Shown piece by piece: positions 18,809 to 27,868 of a stretch of 64,000 bases of DNA. Positions within the stretch are counted from its first letter, which is position 1. Every line of letters begins with the position of its first letter. The position numbers and the translations under genes were made by a program. The stretch is from Pseudomonas viridiflava (GTDB taxonomy: Bacteria > Pseudomonadota > Gammaproteobacteria > Pseudomonadales > Pseudomonadaceae), in assembly GCF_900589395.1 (NCBI RefSeq), contig NZ_UUIS01000061.1, positions 1 to 64,000 on the forward strand, read 5' to 3'. The notes under the pieces were generated by a model. That model saw only the letters and a list, made by a program, of their open reading frames with translations, searched no databases and had not been told where the DNA came from.

Positions 18809-19819
18809 TCATTGAGCGAATACCTCAAGCAAGCGAGGTGCGATGGTGCGCAGCGGCCGGATCTCGGCAGCGGCGTCAATGGCGGCGGCCGCCTTGGGCA
18901 TGCCATAGACCGCGCTGCTGGCCTGGTCCTGAGCAATCGTCAGAAAACCCTGCTCACGCATGGCCTTGAGTCCCTGGGCACCGTCACGCCCCATGCCGGT
19001 CAATAAAACTCCCACAGCTTTTCCACTCCAGTAGCGGGCCACACTTTCGAAGAACACATCGATCGAGGGCCGGTAGATTTCGTTGACAGGCTCCGCTGTG
19101 TACGCCAGCGTCCCGTCCTTGAGCAGACGAATGTGGTGATTGGTGCCGGCCAGGACCACCTGCCCGGCCTGCGGCGGCTCACCTTCGCAGGCCAGGCGCA
19201 CCGGCATGCCCGAGACGCTGCTCAGCCACTCGGCCATGCCGGCGGCGAACACCTGGTCGACATGCTGCACCAGGACGATGGCCGCCGGAAAGTTCACCGG
19301 CAGCCCCTTGAGCAACTCTTCCAGTGCCGCCGGCCCTCCGGCCGACGAGCCGATGGCCACCAGGCCGTCATGCCTGACCGCATGGCGCAGGGCCGAGCCC
19401 TGGTTGCGCTCGCGGGGGCTGCTCTGGCCGATCAGCCAGCCGATATTGAGAATCTTGCGCAGCAGGGGGGCCGCCGCTTCCTTGGGGTTGCCTGAGCCGA
19501 TGGCCGGGGTATCGACCACATCCAGTGCACCGTGGCCCATGGCCTCGAACACACGGTGGGCATTCTGCTGGCGATCGACCGTTACCAGAACGATAGCGCA
19601 TGGCGTGGCGGCCATGATCCGTCGAGTGGCTTCGACCCCATCCATGACGGGCATGATCAGGTCCATCAGAATCACATCCGGGAGCGACTCGGCGCAGCGC
19701 TGCACCGCCTCGGCGCCATTGCTGGCCACCCAGACGATCTGGTGCGAAGGCTCGAAGGCCAGCGCCCGGCGCAGGGCCTCGATCGCCAGAGGCATGTCAT
19801 TGACAATGGCGATCTTCAT
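18809..19819 (-). CDS. wspF: WspF, CheB-like receptor methylesterase
   Basis: A 336-residue CheB homologue that removes methyl groups from the WspA receptor and damps the signal. Receiver domain with Asp53 in LMDLIMPVMDG; C-terminal esterase with the Ser in GSSAGGPAAL near 160, the catalytic His in VQHVD, and the Asp in LLTGMGRDGAQG. The ATG overlaps the wspE stop (ATGA). Loss-of-function mutations in wspF are the classic cause of wrinkly, c-di-GMP-high variants in Pseudomonas. Here the frame is intact, so the system should be adaptable. Confidence 0.96.
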   Translation of the reverse strand: MKIAIVNDMPLAIEALRRALAFEPSHQIVWVASNGAEAVQRCAESLPDVILMDLIMPVMDGVEATRRIMAATPCAIVLVTVDRQQNAHRVFEAMGHGALDVVDTPAIGSGNPKEAAAPLLRKILNIGWLIGQSSPRERNQGSALRHAVRHDGLVAIGSSAGGPAALEELLKGLPVNFPAAIVLVQHVDQVFAAGMAEWLSSVSGMPVRLACEGEPPQAGQVVLAGTNHHIRLLKDGTLAYTAEPVNEIYRPSIDVFFESVARYWSGKAVGVLLTGMGRDGAQGLKAMREQGFLTIAQDQASSAVYGMPKAAAAIDAAAEIRPLRTIAPRLLEVFAQ

Positions 19820-22227
19820 GCCTGTGCTTCTCCTATCAGTTCCACTACGGCATCGAGCAAAGCGTCATCGTGAAAACTGGCCTTGGCCAGATAATAATCG
19901 GCACCGGCCTCAAGGCCACGCTGGCGGTCTTCCTCACGGTCCTTGTAGGACACCACCATCACCGGCAACGACTGCAGGCGTGTGTCGCGGCGCAACAGGG
20001 TCACCAGTTCGATACCGTCCATGCGGGGCATGTCGATGTCGGTAATCAGCAGATCGAAGTCTTCACTGCGCAGGGCATTCCAGCCATCCATGCCGTCGAC
20101 CGCCACCGCCACCTCATAGCCGCGACTGACGAGTAACTTGCGCTCCAACTCACGCACCGTCAATGAGTCATCGACCACCAGAACACGCTTGCGTGCCACC
20201 TGCCCGGCACTGCGGTTCTGGCGATCGATGCGCTCCAGCCGGCCGGTGTTGAGTAGCTTCTCGACCGAACGCAGCAAGTCTTCGACATCGATGATCAGCA
20301 CCACCGTGCCATCGTCGAGCAAGGCCCCCGCCGAGACGTCCTGCACCTTGCCCAAACGGGCATCCAGGGGCATGACCACCAGCGTGCGCTCGCCGATGAA
20401 ACGCTCCACGGCCACGCCGTACACCGCGTCACGCTCACGAATCACCACGACCTTGAGGCTTTCCTGACCCTTGCTGCTGGGCGGACGGTTGAGCAACTGG
20501 CTGGCCGATACCAGGCCCACATGTCGGCCTTCGTGCCAGAAATGCTGGCGCCCTTCCAGTTGCACGATGTCGGTCGGCTCCAGGTCGCACATCCGTTCGA
20601 TGTGCGCCAGCGGGAAGGCATAGGCTTCGCCGCCGACGTCCACCACCAGGCTGCGCGCCACCGACAGGGTCAGCGGCACCTCGATACGGAAGCAACTGCC
20701 CTGCCCGGCCGTCTGTTCCAGGGTCACGCCGCCGTGCAACTGGCGGACCATGTGCTGCACGGCATCCAGGCCGACGCCACGCCCGGAAATCTGCGTGACC
20801 TTGTCGCGCATGCTGAAGCCGGGCAGAAACAGAAAGCTGAGCAGCTCCTCCTCACTCATCTGCGCCGTGCTTTCAGCCGGCGACAGCTTGCGCTGGACGA
20901 TGGCCTGCGCCAGGCGCTCCAGGTCGACACCGCCGCCATCGTCGCTCAACTCGACCACCAGCATGCCGGCCTGGTGCGAAGCACGCAGGCAGATCGCGCC
21001 TTCGCTGTCCTTGCCTTGCGCCAGGCGTCGCTCGGGCATTTCGATGCCATGGTCGACGGCATTGCGCAGCAGGTGGGTCAGCGGCGCCTCGAGCTTTTCC
21101 AGGACCTCGCGGTCGACCTGGGTCTTGTCGCCTTCGATGTCCAGGCGCACCTGTTTGCCCAGCTCGCGGCCCAGGTCACGCACCATGCGCGCCTGCCCGC
21201 CCAGCACGTCAGCAAATGGCCGCATGCGGCAGGCCAGCGCGCTGTCGTAGAGCGACTGGGCGCGCTGCGCCGATTGCCAGCCGAATTCATCCAGCTCGCC
21301 GGCCTGTTCGATCAGCATGTTCTGTGCCTGCGACAACAGGCTGCGGGCGTCTTCCAGCGCGCGCTGGGCCTCGGGGCTCACGGTGCTGACACTCAGGTTC
21401 GCCTCCAGCACCTGCAAGGCCCGGTCACTGCCCAGTTGCAGGCGTTTGAGACGCTGCATGCCGGCCAGCAGCGGCTTGATGCGCTGGCTCTCGACCAGCG
21501 ACTTGCTCGACAGGTCAAGCAGGCCGTTGAGGCGTTCGGCGGTAACGCGCAAGACTCGCTCGCCGCCTTCAGCCACCCGGCGCTCACGCAGCGGGCGCGG
21601 GGCCGGATCGGCCTCGGCAGCGATCAAGGGCGTGTCGGGCTGCGCTGGTGGCGGCTCCGGCAACCCGGAGGACGGCTCGACCGCCGCGGCATCGGTCTGC
21701 AGCAGCGACGCGTGGGACAGGTCGATGGCCGGCAAGTCCTGTTCAGGCAAGGAGGCGCGCAATAACGGGTCGGCCAGCAGGCCGGGCGCCAGCAAGGGAT
21801 CGGACGGGCGGGCGACACTGCGCCCGGCCCCCACACCGGAGGCCATCAGGGTATTCATGCGCTGCACATAGGCATCGACAGCGGCCTGGTCGACACTGCC
21901 GTCGCCGGGGGTGGCGATGCGCATCAGCATGTCGGTGCCCGACAGCAGCACATCGATGTGCTCGGCCTGCAGCATCAGCCGGCCTTCCTGGGCGCTGACC
22001 AGGCAATCTTCCATGACGTGGGCGACGCTGACGCCGAAATCGACCCCGACGATGCGCGCCGCGCCCTTGAGCGAATGCGCGGCACGCATGCACGCTTCGA
22101 GCTGGTCGGCCAGGGTCGGGCTGCGTTCCAGCGCCAGCAGGCCGGCGCTCAAGACCTGGGTCTGGGCTTCGGCTTCCAGGGTAAACAGCTCGAACAGCGA
22201 GGCGTCGCGCATTTGATCAGGCGTCAT
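19816..22227 (-). CDS. wspE: WspE, CheA-type hybrid histidine kinase
   Basis: An 803-residue chemosensory kinase with a C-terminal receiver. The Hpt phospho-His is in MRAAHSLKGAARI (about residue 51). A long Pro/Ala-rich linker follows. The N-box of the ATPase, HLLRNAVDHGIE, is near 390, and the G-box region is SGRGVGLDAV. A CheW-like domain lies at about 530-660, and a REC domain with ITDIDMPRMDG is near 731. It phosphorylates WspR and WspF. Start and stop both overlap the neighbouring genes by ATGA, so it is tightly coupled to wspD and wspF. Confidence 0.96.
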   Translation of the reverse strand: MTPDQMRDASLFELFTLEAEAQTQVLSAGLLALERSPTLADQLEACMRAAHSLKGAARIVGVDFGVSVAHVMEDCLVSAQEGRLMLQAEHIDVLLSGTDMLMRIATPGDGSVDQAAVDAYVQRMNTLMASGVGAGRSVARPSDPLLAPGLLADPLLRASLPEQDLPAIDLSHASLLQTDAAAVEPSSGLPEPPPAQPDTPLIAAEADPAPRPLRERRVAEGGERVLRVTAERLNGLLDLSSKSLVESQRIKPLLAGMQRLKRLQLGSDRALQVLEANLSVSTVSPEAQRALEDARSLLSQAQNMLIEQAGELDEFGWQSAQRAQSLYDSALACRMRPFADVLGGQARMVRDLGRELGKQVRLDIEGDKTQVDREVLEKLEAPLTHLLRNAVDHGIEMPERRLAQGKDSEGAICLRASHQAGMLVVELSDDGGGVDLERLAQAIVQRKLSPAESTAQMSEEELLSFLFLPGFSMRDKVTQISGRGVGLDAVQHMVRQLHGGVTLEQTAGQGSCFRIEVPLTLSVARSLVVDVGGEAYAFPLAHIERMCDLEPTDIVQLEGRQHFWHEGRHVGLVSASQLLNRPPSSKGQESLKVVVIRERDAVYGVAVERFIGERTLVVMPLDARLGKVQDVSAGALLDDGTVVLIIDVEDLLRSVEKLLNTGRLERIDRQNRSAGQVARKRVLVVDDSLTVRELERKLLVSRGYEVAVAVDGMDGWNALRSEDFDLLITDIDMPRMDGIELVTLLRRDTRLQSLPVMVVSYKDREEDRQRGLEAGADYYLAKASFHDDALLDAVVELIGEAQA

Positions 22228-22913
22228 GTAAGGCTCCGGTTGACCGCCGACAACAACTCCTGCTCGTCAAGCAGCCGCAGGCTGCGGTCTTTCCAGTGCA
22301 ACACGCCACGGGTGAAGCGGGCGTTGGCGTGGGTGCCCGACAATGACGCCGACTCCAGCCACTGTTCGGTCATGGCATGAATGCCGTCCACTTCGTCGAC
22401 CGGCACCACCACAGGTCCTCCATGGGCCGCGACGATCAGCATGCGCGGCATGACCCGGGTGCCGGCCGGCGCGGCAGAGGCTGCCACGTCCAGGCCCAGC
22501 AATTCGACCAGCGAAATGCAGGCCACCAGCGCCCCGCGCACGTTGGCCACACCCAGCAAGGCCCGGGCACGCTGATGCGGCAGCGAATGAATCGCCTGCA
22601 TCGGCGCCACCTCGACCAGGCTGCGGGTGGCCAGGCCCAGCCACTCATCGCCCAGCCGGAAGACCAGCACCGAACGGGTACGGACCTGGGTCTGCTGTTC
22701 GCTGCTGCGCGAACGGTCGTGATAGTCCTGCACCAGGCTGTAGCGGTCGAGCAAACGTGTGGCGGCCGCCGAGTACACCTCGCAATTGCGGCAATGGATG
22801 TGCCCGGCCAGCACCGGACAGGACCGGTCGCCATGAATGCCGATGCGGTTCCAGCAATCATCGATGGCTTGATCATCGCCCTGGGCAATGCTGAACAGGC
22901 TGACCTCGCTCAT
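22224..22913 (-). CDS. wspD: WspD, CheW-like coupling protein
   Basis: A 229-residue protein with a CheW domain in its C-terminal two-thirds (VFRLGDEWLGLATRSLVEV, LGVANVRGALVACISLVELL). An N-terminal extension holds three cysteines, including CPVLAGHIHCRNCEVY, an arrangement known from WspD-type proteins. It couples the WspA receptor to the kinase WspE. The start overlaps the wspC stop and the stop overlaps the wspE start (both ATGA). Confidence 0.94.
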   Translation of the reverse strand: MSEVSLFSIAQGDDQAIDDCWNRIGIHGDRSCPVLAGHIHCRNCEVYSAAATRLLDRYSLVQDYHDRSRSSEQQTQVRTRSVLVFRLGDEWLGLATRSLVEVAPMQAIHSLPHQRARALLGVANVRGALVACISLVELLGLDVAASAAPAGTRVMPRMLIVAAHGGPVVVPVDEVDGIHAMTEQWLESASLSGTHANARFTRGVLHWKDRSLRLLDEQELLSAVNRSLT

Positions 22914-24232
22914 CGACTGCCTCCTTGCTTGCCGGCGCTGCGGGCAGCCCGCTCAAGCAGGCGCTGGGCCCCGGCGCTGTCGCCCTGGGCGGCCAGCAGG
23001 GCCGCCAGTTGCGCCAGCGTCTCGGGATGCTGGGGTTGCAGGTACAAGGCCTTGCGGTAATACCCCTGCGCCTGGCTCATATGACCGTCCACTTCGCTGA
23101 GCAGGCCCAGCCAGTAGAACACCGGTGCCGCCGGCCCATGCTGTTGCAGGTAACGCTCGCAAGCTGCCATGGCTTCGCGGCTCTGGCCCTGGTTGGCCAG
23201 GCGGGCAATGGCGTTCAGGTCGCTGTCGGCAGGCCCTGGCAATGTACCGAATGGGGCAGACGGGACCTGGTCTGCACTGCCTTGCAACGCCGGGCCGGCC
23301 GCCGTGACCCGCGCCGCTGCGCCCGGGGCAAAGGGCCGGGGTGCGGCAGGTGCGATCGGTGGCGGTACTCGTTGGGCGGTCGGGGCCGGTGTCGAGGCCG
23401 GCAGGGCCGGGCTGGCAAACACCGCAGGGGCGTCTTCCTCGCGGGCATGCCTGAAGGCGAAGGACTGCGCGACGTTGATCGAGCGCATGCCGATATGGTT
23501 CATCAGGTTGCCTTCGGCCGGACCGATGAACAGCACGCCGTCCTCCAGGGTCAGGCGCTTGAGCACGGCAAAGACATGCTGCTGGGTCGCCCGGTCGAAA
23601 TAGATCACCAGGTTGCGACAGAACACGAAATCGTAGGCCGGCTGGTTGAGCAACGCGGGGTCCAGCAGATTGCCGGGACGAAAGTCCACGCTGTCGCGCA
23701 CCCGTTGGGCGACCTGCCAGCCTTCGGCGAACGGCATGAAATGACGCTCGCGAAAGCTCAGGTCGGTGCCCCTGAACGAGTTCTTGCCGTAAATGGCGCG
23801 CCGGGCGCGCTGGATCGAAAGCGGGCTGATGTCCATCGCATCGATCCTGAACTGCGCCGCATTGAGGCCGGCATCGAACAGCGCCATGGCAATCGAGTAA
23901 GGTTCTTCGCCCGTGGAACAGGGCAGGCTCAGGAGGCGCAGCGGCCGTACACCGGCCAGTGCCTGCAACCGGGCTACTGCCAGCCGGCCCAGGGTGGCGA
24001 ACGATTCGGGGTAGCGAAAGAACCAGGTTTCCGGAACGATCACCGCCTCGATCAGCGCTTGCTGCTCGGTGGGCGACCCCTGCAGCAACAGCCAGTAGGC
24101 GTCGCTGTCGGCGGCGCCGCTGGCGGTGCAGCGCTGGCGCAGGGCACGCTCGACAATGGCCTCGCCCACCGAAGCGACATCCAGACCGATGCGCTCTTTG
24201 AGGTAAGCGAAAAAGCGCGCGTCGTCACTCAT
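22910..24232 (-). CDS. wspC: WspC, CheR-type receptor methyltransferase with TPR tail
   Basis: A 440-residue SAM-dependent glutamate methyltransferase for the WspA receptor. The N-terminal CheR domain includes ETWFFRYPESF, the SAM-binding PCSTGEEPYS near 107, and FCRNLVIYFD. A Pro/Ala-rich linker (about 285-345) leads to TPR repeats (VFYWLGLLSEVDGHMSQAQG, YYRKALYLQPQHPETLAQLA). The start at 24232 overlaps the wspB stop as ATGA; the longer frame above it is just wspB in another frame. Confidence 0.95.
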   Translation of the reverse strand: MSDDARFFAYLKERIGLDVASVGEAIVERALRQRCTASGAADSDAYWLLLQGSPTEQQALIEAVIVPETWFFRYPESFATLGRLAVARLQALAGVRPLRLLSLPCSTGEEPYSIAMALFDAGLNAAQFRIDAMDISPLSIQRARRAIYGKNSFRGTDLSFRERHFMPFAEGWQVAQRVRDSVDFRPGNLLDPALLNQPAYDFVFCRNLVIYFDRATQQHVFAVLKRLTLEDGVLFIGPAEGNLMNHIGMRSINVAQSFAFRHAREEDAPAVFASPALPASTPAPTAQRVPPPIAPAAPRPFAPGAAARVTAAGPALQGSADQVPSAPFGTLPGPADSDLNAIARLANQGQSREAMAACERYLQQHGPAAPVFYWLGLLSEVDGHMSQAQGYYRKALYLQPQHPETLAQLAALLAAQGDSAGAQRLLERAARSAGKQGGSR

Positions 24233-24765
24233 GGCGCGTCCTCGAGCTGATCGATATCGGGGGGCGTGACCGGGTAAAGCAGTTCGCGCACCGGCTCGCT
24301 GAGCAGTTCTTCGACGCGGATCCACTGCAACAGGCCCAGTTCGTCTTCGCGCACCGGCCCCAGGTAAGGTGACAGGCGGTTTTCCAGCCCGTACTCCTTG
24401 AACTGCGAAGCCGGGCAACGCAGGGTTTCGGTGGCCTGCTCCAGGATCAGGCCGAGCAACTGGGCCGGGTGACGGTCGTCATGGCGGTAATGCACCAGGA
24501 CCATGCGCGTGCTGGTACGCTGCGCCGCCTGGCTACCGCAGCTCAAGGCGCTGATGTCGATCACCGGCACGATCTCGCCACGGTGGGCAAAGATGCCCGC
24601 GACCCAGTGCGGCGCCTTGGGGATTACCTTGAGCTTCAGCCGCGGCAGGACCTCGGCAATTTCCGTGGCCTGCAAGGCGTAGCGCTCTTCGCCGATGCGA
24701 AACAGCAGGAACAGCGTGTCGCGTACCGGCGTGACGGCATGGCGCCTGAGTGAGTGATCGCGCAT
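24229..24765 (-). CDS. wspB: WspB, CheW-like coupling protein
   Basis: A 178-residue CheW-domain protein (FLLFRIGEERYALQATEIAE, VAGIFAHRGEIVPVIDISAL). It links the transmembrane receptor WspA to kinase WspE. It follows wspA by 9 bp and overlaps wspC by four bases. Two CheW-like proteins (WspB and WspD) in one operon is the normal Wsp arrangement. Confidence 0.94.
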   Translation of the reverse strand: MRDHSLRRHAVTPVRDTLFLLFRIGEERYALQATEIAEVLPRLKLKVIPKAPHWVAGIFAHRGEIVPVIDISALSCGSQAAQRTSTRMVLVHYRHDDRHPAQLLGLILEQATETLRCPASQFKEYGLENRLSPYLGPVREDELGLLQWIRVEELLSEPVRELLYPVTPPDIDQLEDAP

Positions 24766-24774
24766 GGCGGCGAC

Positions 24775-26397
24775 TCAGACCTTGAAACGCGAGACGCCAC
24801 TGCGCAGGCCGACCGCGACCTGGCTCAGTTCGTCGATGGCGAAGCTGGCCTGGCGCAGTGAGTCGACCGTCTGGCTGCTGGCGTCGGCCAGTTGCACCAG
24901 GGCCTGGTTGATCTGCTCGGCACCGGTGGCCTGGGCCTGCATGCCCTCGTTGACCATCAGCACGCGCGGCGCCAGGGCCTGGACCTGATGGATGATCTGC
25001 GACAACTGCTCGCCCACCTGAGTGACCTCGAACATGCCGCGGCGCACTTCTTCGGAGAATTTGTCCATGCCCATCACACCAGCCGAGACCGCCGACTGGA
25101 TCTCGCGCACCATCTGTTCAATGTCGTAGGTGGCCACGGCGGTCTGGTCGGCCAGGCGACGCACTTCGGTGGCCACCACGGCAAAGCCGCGCCCGTATTC
25201 GCCGGCCTTCTCGGCCTCGATGGCGGCATTGAGCGACAACAGGTTGGTCTGGTCGGCGACCTTGACGATGGTCACCACCACCTGATTGATGTTGCCGGCC
25301 TTCTCGTTGAGGATCGCCAGCTTGGCATTGACCAGGTTGGCCGCACCCATCACCTGGTGCATGGTTTCTTCCATGCGCGCCAGACCTTGCTGGCCGGAGC
25401 CGGCCAGTGTCGAAGCCTGGTCGGCGGCCGAGGTCACCTCGGTCATGGTGCGCACCAGGTCGCGGGAGGTGGCGGCAATCTCACGCGAAGTGGCGCCGAT
25501 CTCGGTGGTGGTGGCAGCGGTTTCGGTGGCCGTGGCCTGTTGCTGCTTGGAGGTGGCAGCGATCTCGGTCACCGAGGTGGTGACCTGTACCGACGAGCGC
25601 TGGGCCTGGGCCACCAGCGCGGTCAACTCGTTGACCATGTCGTTGAAACCGGTCTGCACCACATTGAATTCGTCGTTGCGCGCCAGGTTCAGCCGCTGGC
25701 TCAGGTCGCCGGTGCGCATGATGCCGAGGATCTCGACCAGCCGCTGCATCGGCGCAATGATCGAACGCATCAGCAGCAGGCCGCAGGCGCCGGCGGCCAG
25801 GATGGCGATCAGCAACGAGACGATCATGCCGACCTTGGCGGCCAGCACGGCCTTGACGATATTGTCGGTGGCCAGATCGGCCAACTGCTTGTTGGCCACG
25901 ATGATTTCGTTGAGCTGCTTGCGGCCCTGGGTCCACACCGGATTGACCTGCTCGTAGAACTCTTCCTTGGCCTCGGCGTAATCACCGCGCTCGTAGGCGA
26001 CGTGCACTTCCTTGAGCAGGCGCGAATACAGCTCGCGCTGTTTTTCGAACTGCAGGAAGTTGGCTTTGTCGGTGTCATCGAAGATGGAACGCTTGTAGCC
26101 GTCGATCTGCTTTTGCAAGGCATCGTCAAAGCCCTGGAACTGGTCGCGCTCGGCCTGGCTCAAGGGCCGGCCCTTGCCTTCGCCGATCAGTTCCAGGGTG
26201 CGGATATAACTTTCGCCCCAGGCGCTGCGTACCAGGGTGCTGTAGTAGACGCCGGGCAAGGCATCCTGGCGGACCTGTTCTTCGCTGGTCTCGATCGACA
26301 GCAGACGCGAGTAAGACGCCACCACCATCAACAGCATGATGGCGATGATTACGGCAAAACTCGCCAGGATCCGTTGACGCAACGTCCAGTTCTTCAC
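24775..26397 (-). CDS. wspA: WspA, methyl-accepting chemoreceptor
   Basis: A 540-residue transmembrane receptor, first gene of the Wsp operon. It starts with GTG at 26397 behind TGAGGG. TM1 is at about residues 10-28, the periplasmic four-helix sensor at about 30-188, TM2 at about 190-211, then a HAMP domain (RSIIAPMQRLVEIL). A long coiled-coil signalling domain follows; its conserved tip (NLLSLNAAIEAEKAGEYGRG) is near residue 390. In P. aeruginosa, WspA clusters along the cell and responds to surface contact or envelope stress. The C-terminus ends VSRFKV and has no receptor-tethering pentapeptide, as expected. Confidence 0.96.
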   Translation of the reverse strand: MKNWTLRQRILASFAVIIAIMLLMVVASYSRLLSIETSEEQVRQDALPGVYYSTLVRSAWGESYIRTLELIGEGKGRPLSQAERDQFQGFDDALQKQIDGYKRSIFDDTDKANFLQFEKQRELYSRLLKEVHVAYERGDYAEAKEEFYEQVNPVWTQGRKQLNEIIVANKQLADLATDNIVKAVLAAKVGMIVSLLIAILAAGACGLLLMRSIIAPMQRLVEILGIMRTGDLSQRLNLARNDEFNVVQTGFNDMVNELTALVAQAQRSSVQVTTSVTEIAATSKQQQATATETAATTTEIGATSREIAATSRDLVRTMTEVTSAADQASTLAGSGQQGLARMEETMHQVMGAANLVNAKLAILNEKAGNINQVVVTIVKVADQTNLLSLNAAIEAEKAGEYGRGFAVVATEVRRLADQTAVATYDIEQMVREIQSAVSAGVMGMDKFSEEVRRGMFEVTQVGEQLSQIIHQVQALAPRVLMVNEGMQAQATGAEQINQALVQLADASSQTVDSLRQASFAIDELSQVAVGLRSGVSRFKV

Positions 26398-26886
26398 AGT
26401 CAGCCCTCAGGAGTTCAACACCGGCATGGCCGTGTTCATGAAATGGACCGCGTGATGGCCCAGGCGGGCTGGAGTATAGCCCAACCGTTAAAGCATTAGC
26501 GTGCCTGTCGGAAAGTTAAAAGGCACGCCCTGCCAAACCTGGAATATCCCCTTGTTTACAGGTCTGCAGACGCGCAGGAAATTTTTCATGAACCTCTGCA
26601 GGCAGCGGTTTACAAGGCTGGCAGCACCCGGACAGGGCATCGGCCATTGAATCAATGAATAAATGGCCAGTGCCACACAACGACGTACCCGACGGTCAGC
26701 GTTGCAGCGGATTCAACAACTAAAGGCATGTTTGAAGGACATCCCCAGGCGCGGCGCCGTGATCCGGTTCTCGGTCACAGCACTCGGGATCTGCAGCGTC
26801 GGCACGGGCCTGAACAACCGCTGTTGATCAGGTCCGTGGCGGCCAACAGCCGGGCAATGCCAGGCTGCCGGGTGGTGTGCGCCAGG
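26398..26886. other. Intergenic region upstream of wspA, no gene seen
   Basis: About 490 bp between the wspA start and the DUF533 gene stop. No frame with coding character was found. On the minus strand a TATACT hexamer (26474-26479) about 80 bp upstream of wspA could be a -10 box, without a convincing -35. A 7-bp inverted repeat GCGTGCC / GGCACGC surrounds 26500-26527. This must hold the wsp promoter and the end of the DUF533 transcript. Confidence 0.4.
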
Positions 26887-27621
26887 TCACTGTGCCTGGC
26901 GTACCTGCGCTTCGAGTTCGCGCTGCAGGCCGGCGTCCAGCTTTAACTGACGGGCCAGTTCTTCAAGGTAGGCCCGCTCCATGAAGTGCTCCTGGTCGAC
27001 CAGGATCAGGCTGGCGATGTACATCTCGGCAGCCATTTCCGGCGTGCGTGCCGCACGGGCCACTTCGGCAGGATCCAGCGGCTTGTCGAGTTCGGCATGC
27101 AGCCACTGCTGGAACTGCCGGTCGTCGTTGAGTTTGACGAATTCACCTTCGATCAGTTGCCGCTCGCGGTCGTCGACATGGCCGTCGGCCTTGGCCGCAG
27201 CCACCAAGGCCCGCAGAATCGCCAGGCTGTGTTCTTCGGCCTGGTCGTCGGGCAGCCGGTCGATGGTCTGCGGCTCGTGCTGGCCGGCCTGGCCCTGGCT
27301 GGCCTGCCAGTTGTTGTAGGCCTTGTAGGCGATCACCCCCAGCGCCGCCAGGCCACCGTAGGTCAGCACCTTGCCGCCCATGCCGCGCGCGCCCTTGCCT
27401 CGAAGCAGGCCCATGGCACCGGCCGCCAGCGCGCCGCTGCCGGCCCCCGAAAGCAGGCCGCCCAGCCCGCCGGACGACTTGCCGCCCCCCAGCAGGCTGC
27501 CCAGGCCACCGGCCAGGCCCGTATTGCCTGAGCGATGCTTGCCCGGTTTGCCGCTGACCTTGTCTTGCAGCATCTGTTGCCCTGACTTGAGCAATTGGTC
27601 GAGTAAACCACGTGTATTCAT
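26887..27621 (-). CDS. DUF533 (YebE-like) membrane-associated protein
   Basis: A 244-residue protein of the DUF533 family. The first 100 residues are strongly Gly-rich (GGLGSLLGGGKSSGGLGG), with one hydrophobic segment (GGKVLTYGGLAALGVIAYKA). A C-terminal alpha-helical TerB-like domain follows (AAAKADGHVDDRERQLIEGE). Family members are inner-membrane proteins linked to envelope stress, with unknown biochemistry. The gene diverges from the hybrid kinase to its right, with a 247-bp shared upstream region. Confidence 0.88.
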   Translation of the reverse strand: MNTRGLLDQLLKSGQQMLQDKVSGKPGKHRSGNTGLAGGLGSLLGGGKSSGGLGGLLSGAGSGALAAGAMGLLRGKGARGMGGKVLTYGGLAALGVIAYKAYNNWQASQGQAGQHEPQTIDRLPDDQAEEHSLAILRALVAAAKADGHVDDRERQLIEGEFVKLNDDRQFQQWLHAELDKPLDPAEVARAARTPEMAAEMYIASLILVDQEHFMERAYLEELARQLKLDAGLQRELEAQVRQAQ

Positions 27622-27868
27622 CTGAAGTACCCTTGAACCAGACTGGATAGGTTGATTGACAAAAAACCCGCCGCTAAGTCCCGTGTGCCCCCTGGATGTA
27701 TGATTCGTAATGTTTCAGGCCGACCCGCAGGGCATCCCCTGCAAATGTTGTACGACAAGGTGCAACCCTTGTGGGTCGACGCGGTCAATCCCTCGAAGAC
27801 TTCAATGACGCTGGCGAACAGTCGTCCCGGTCCGACTGTCGCCCATCTTTGCAAGGGAGCTGCTTCAC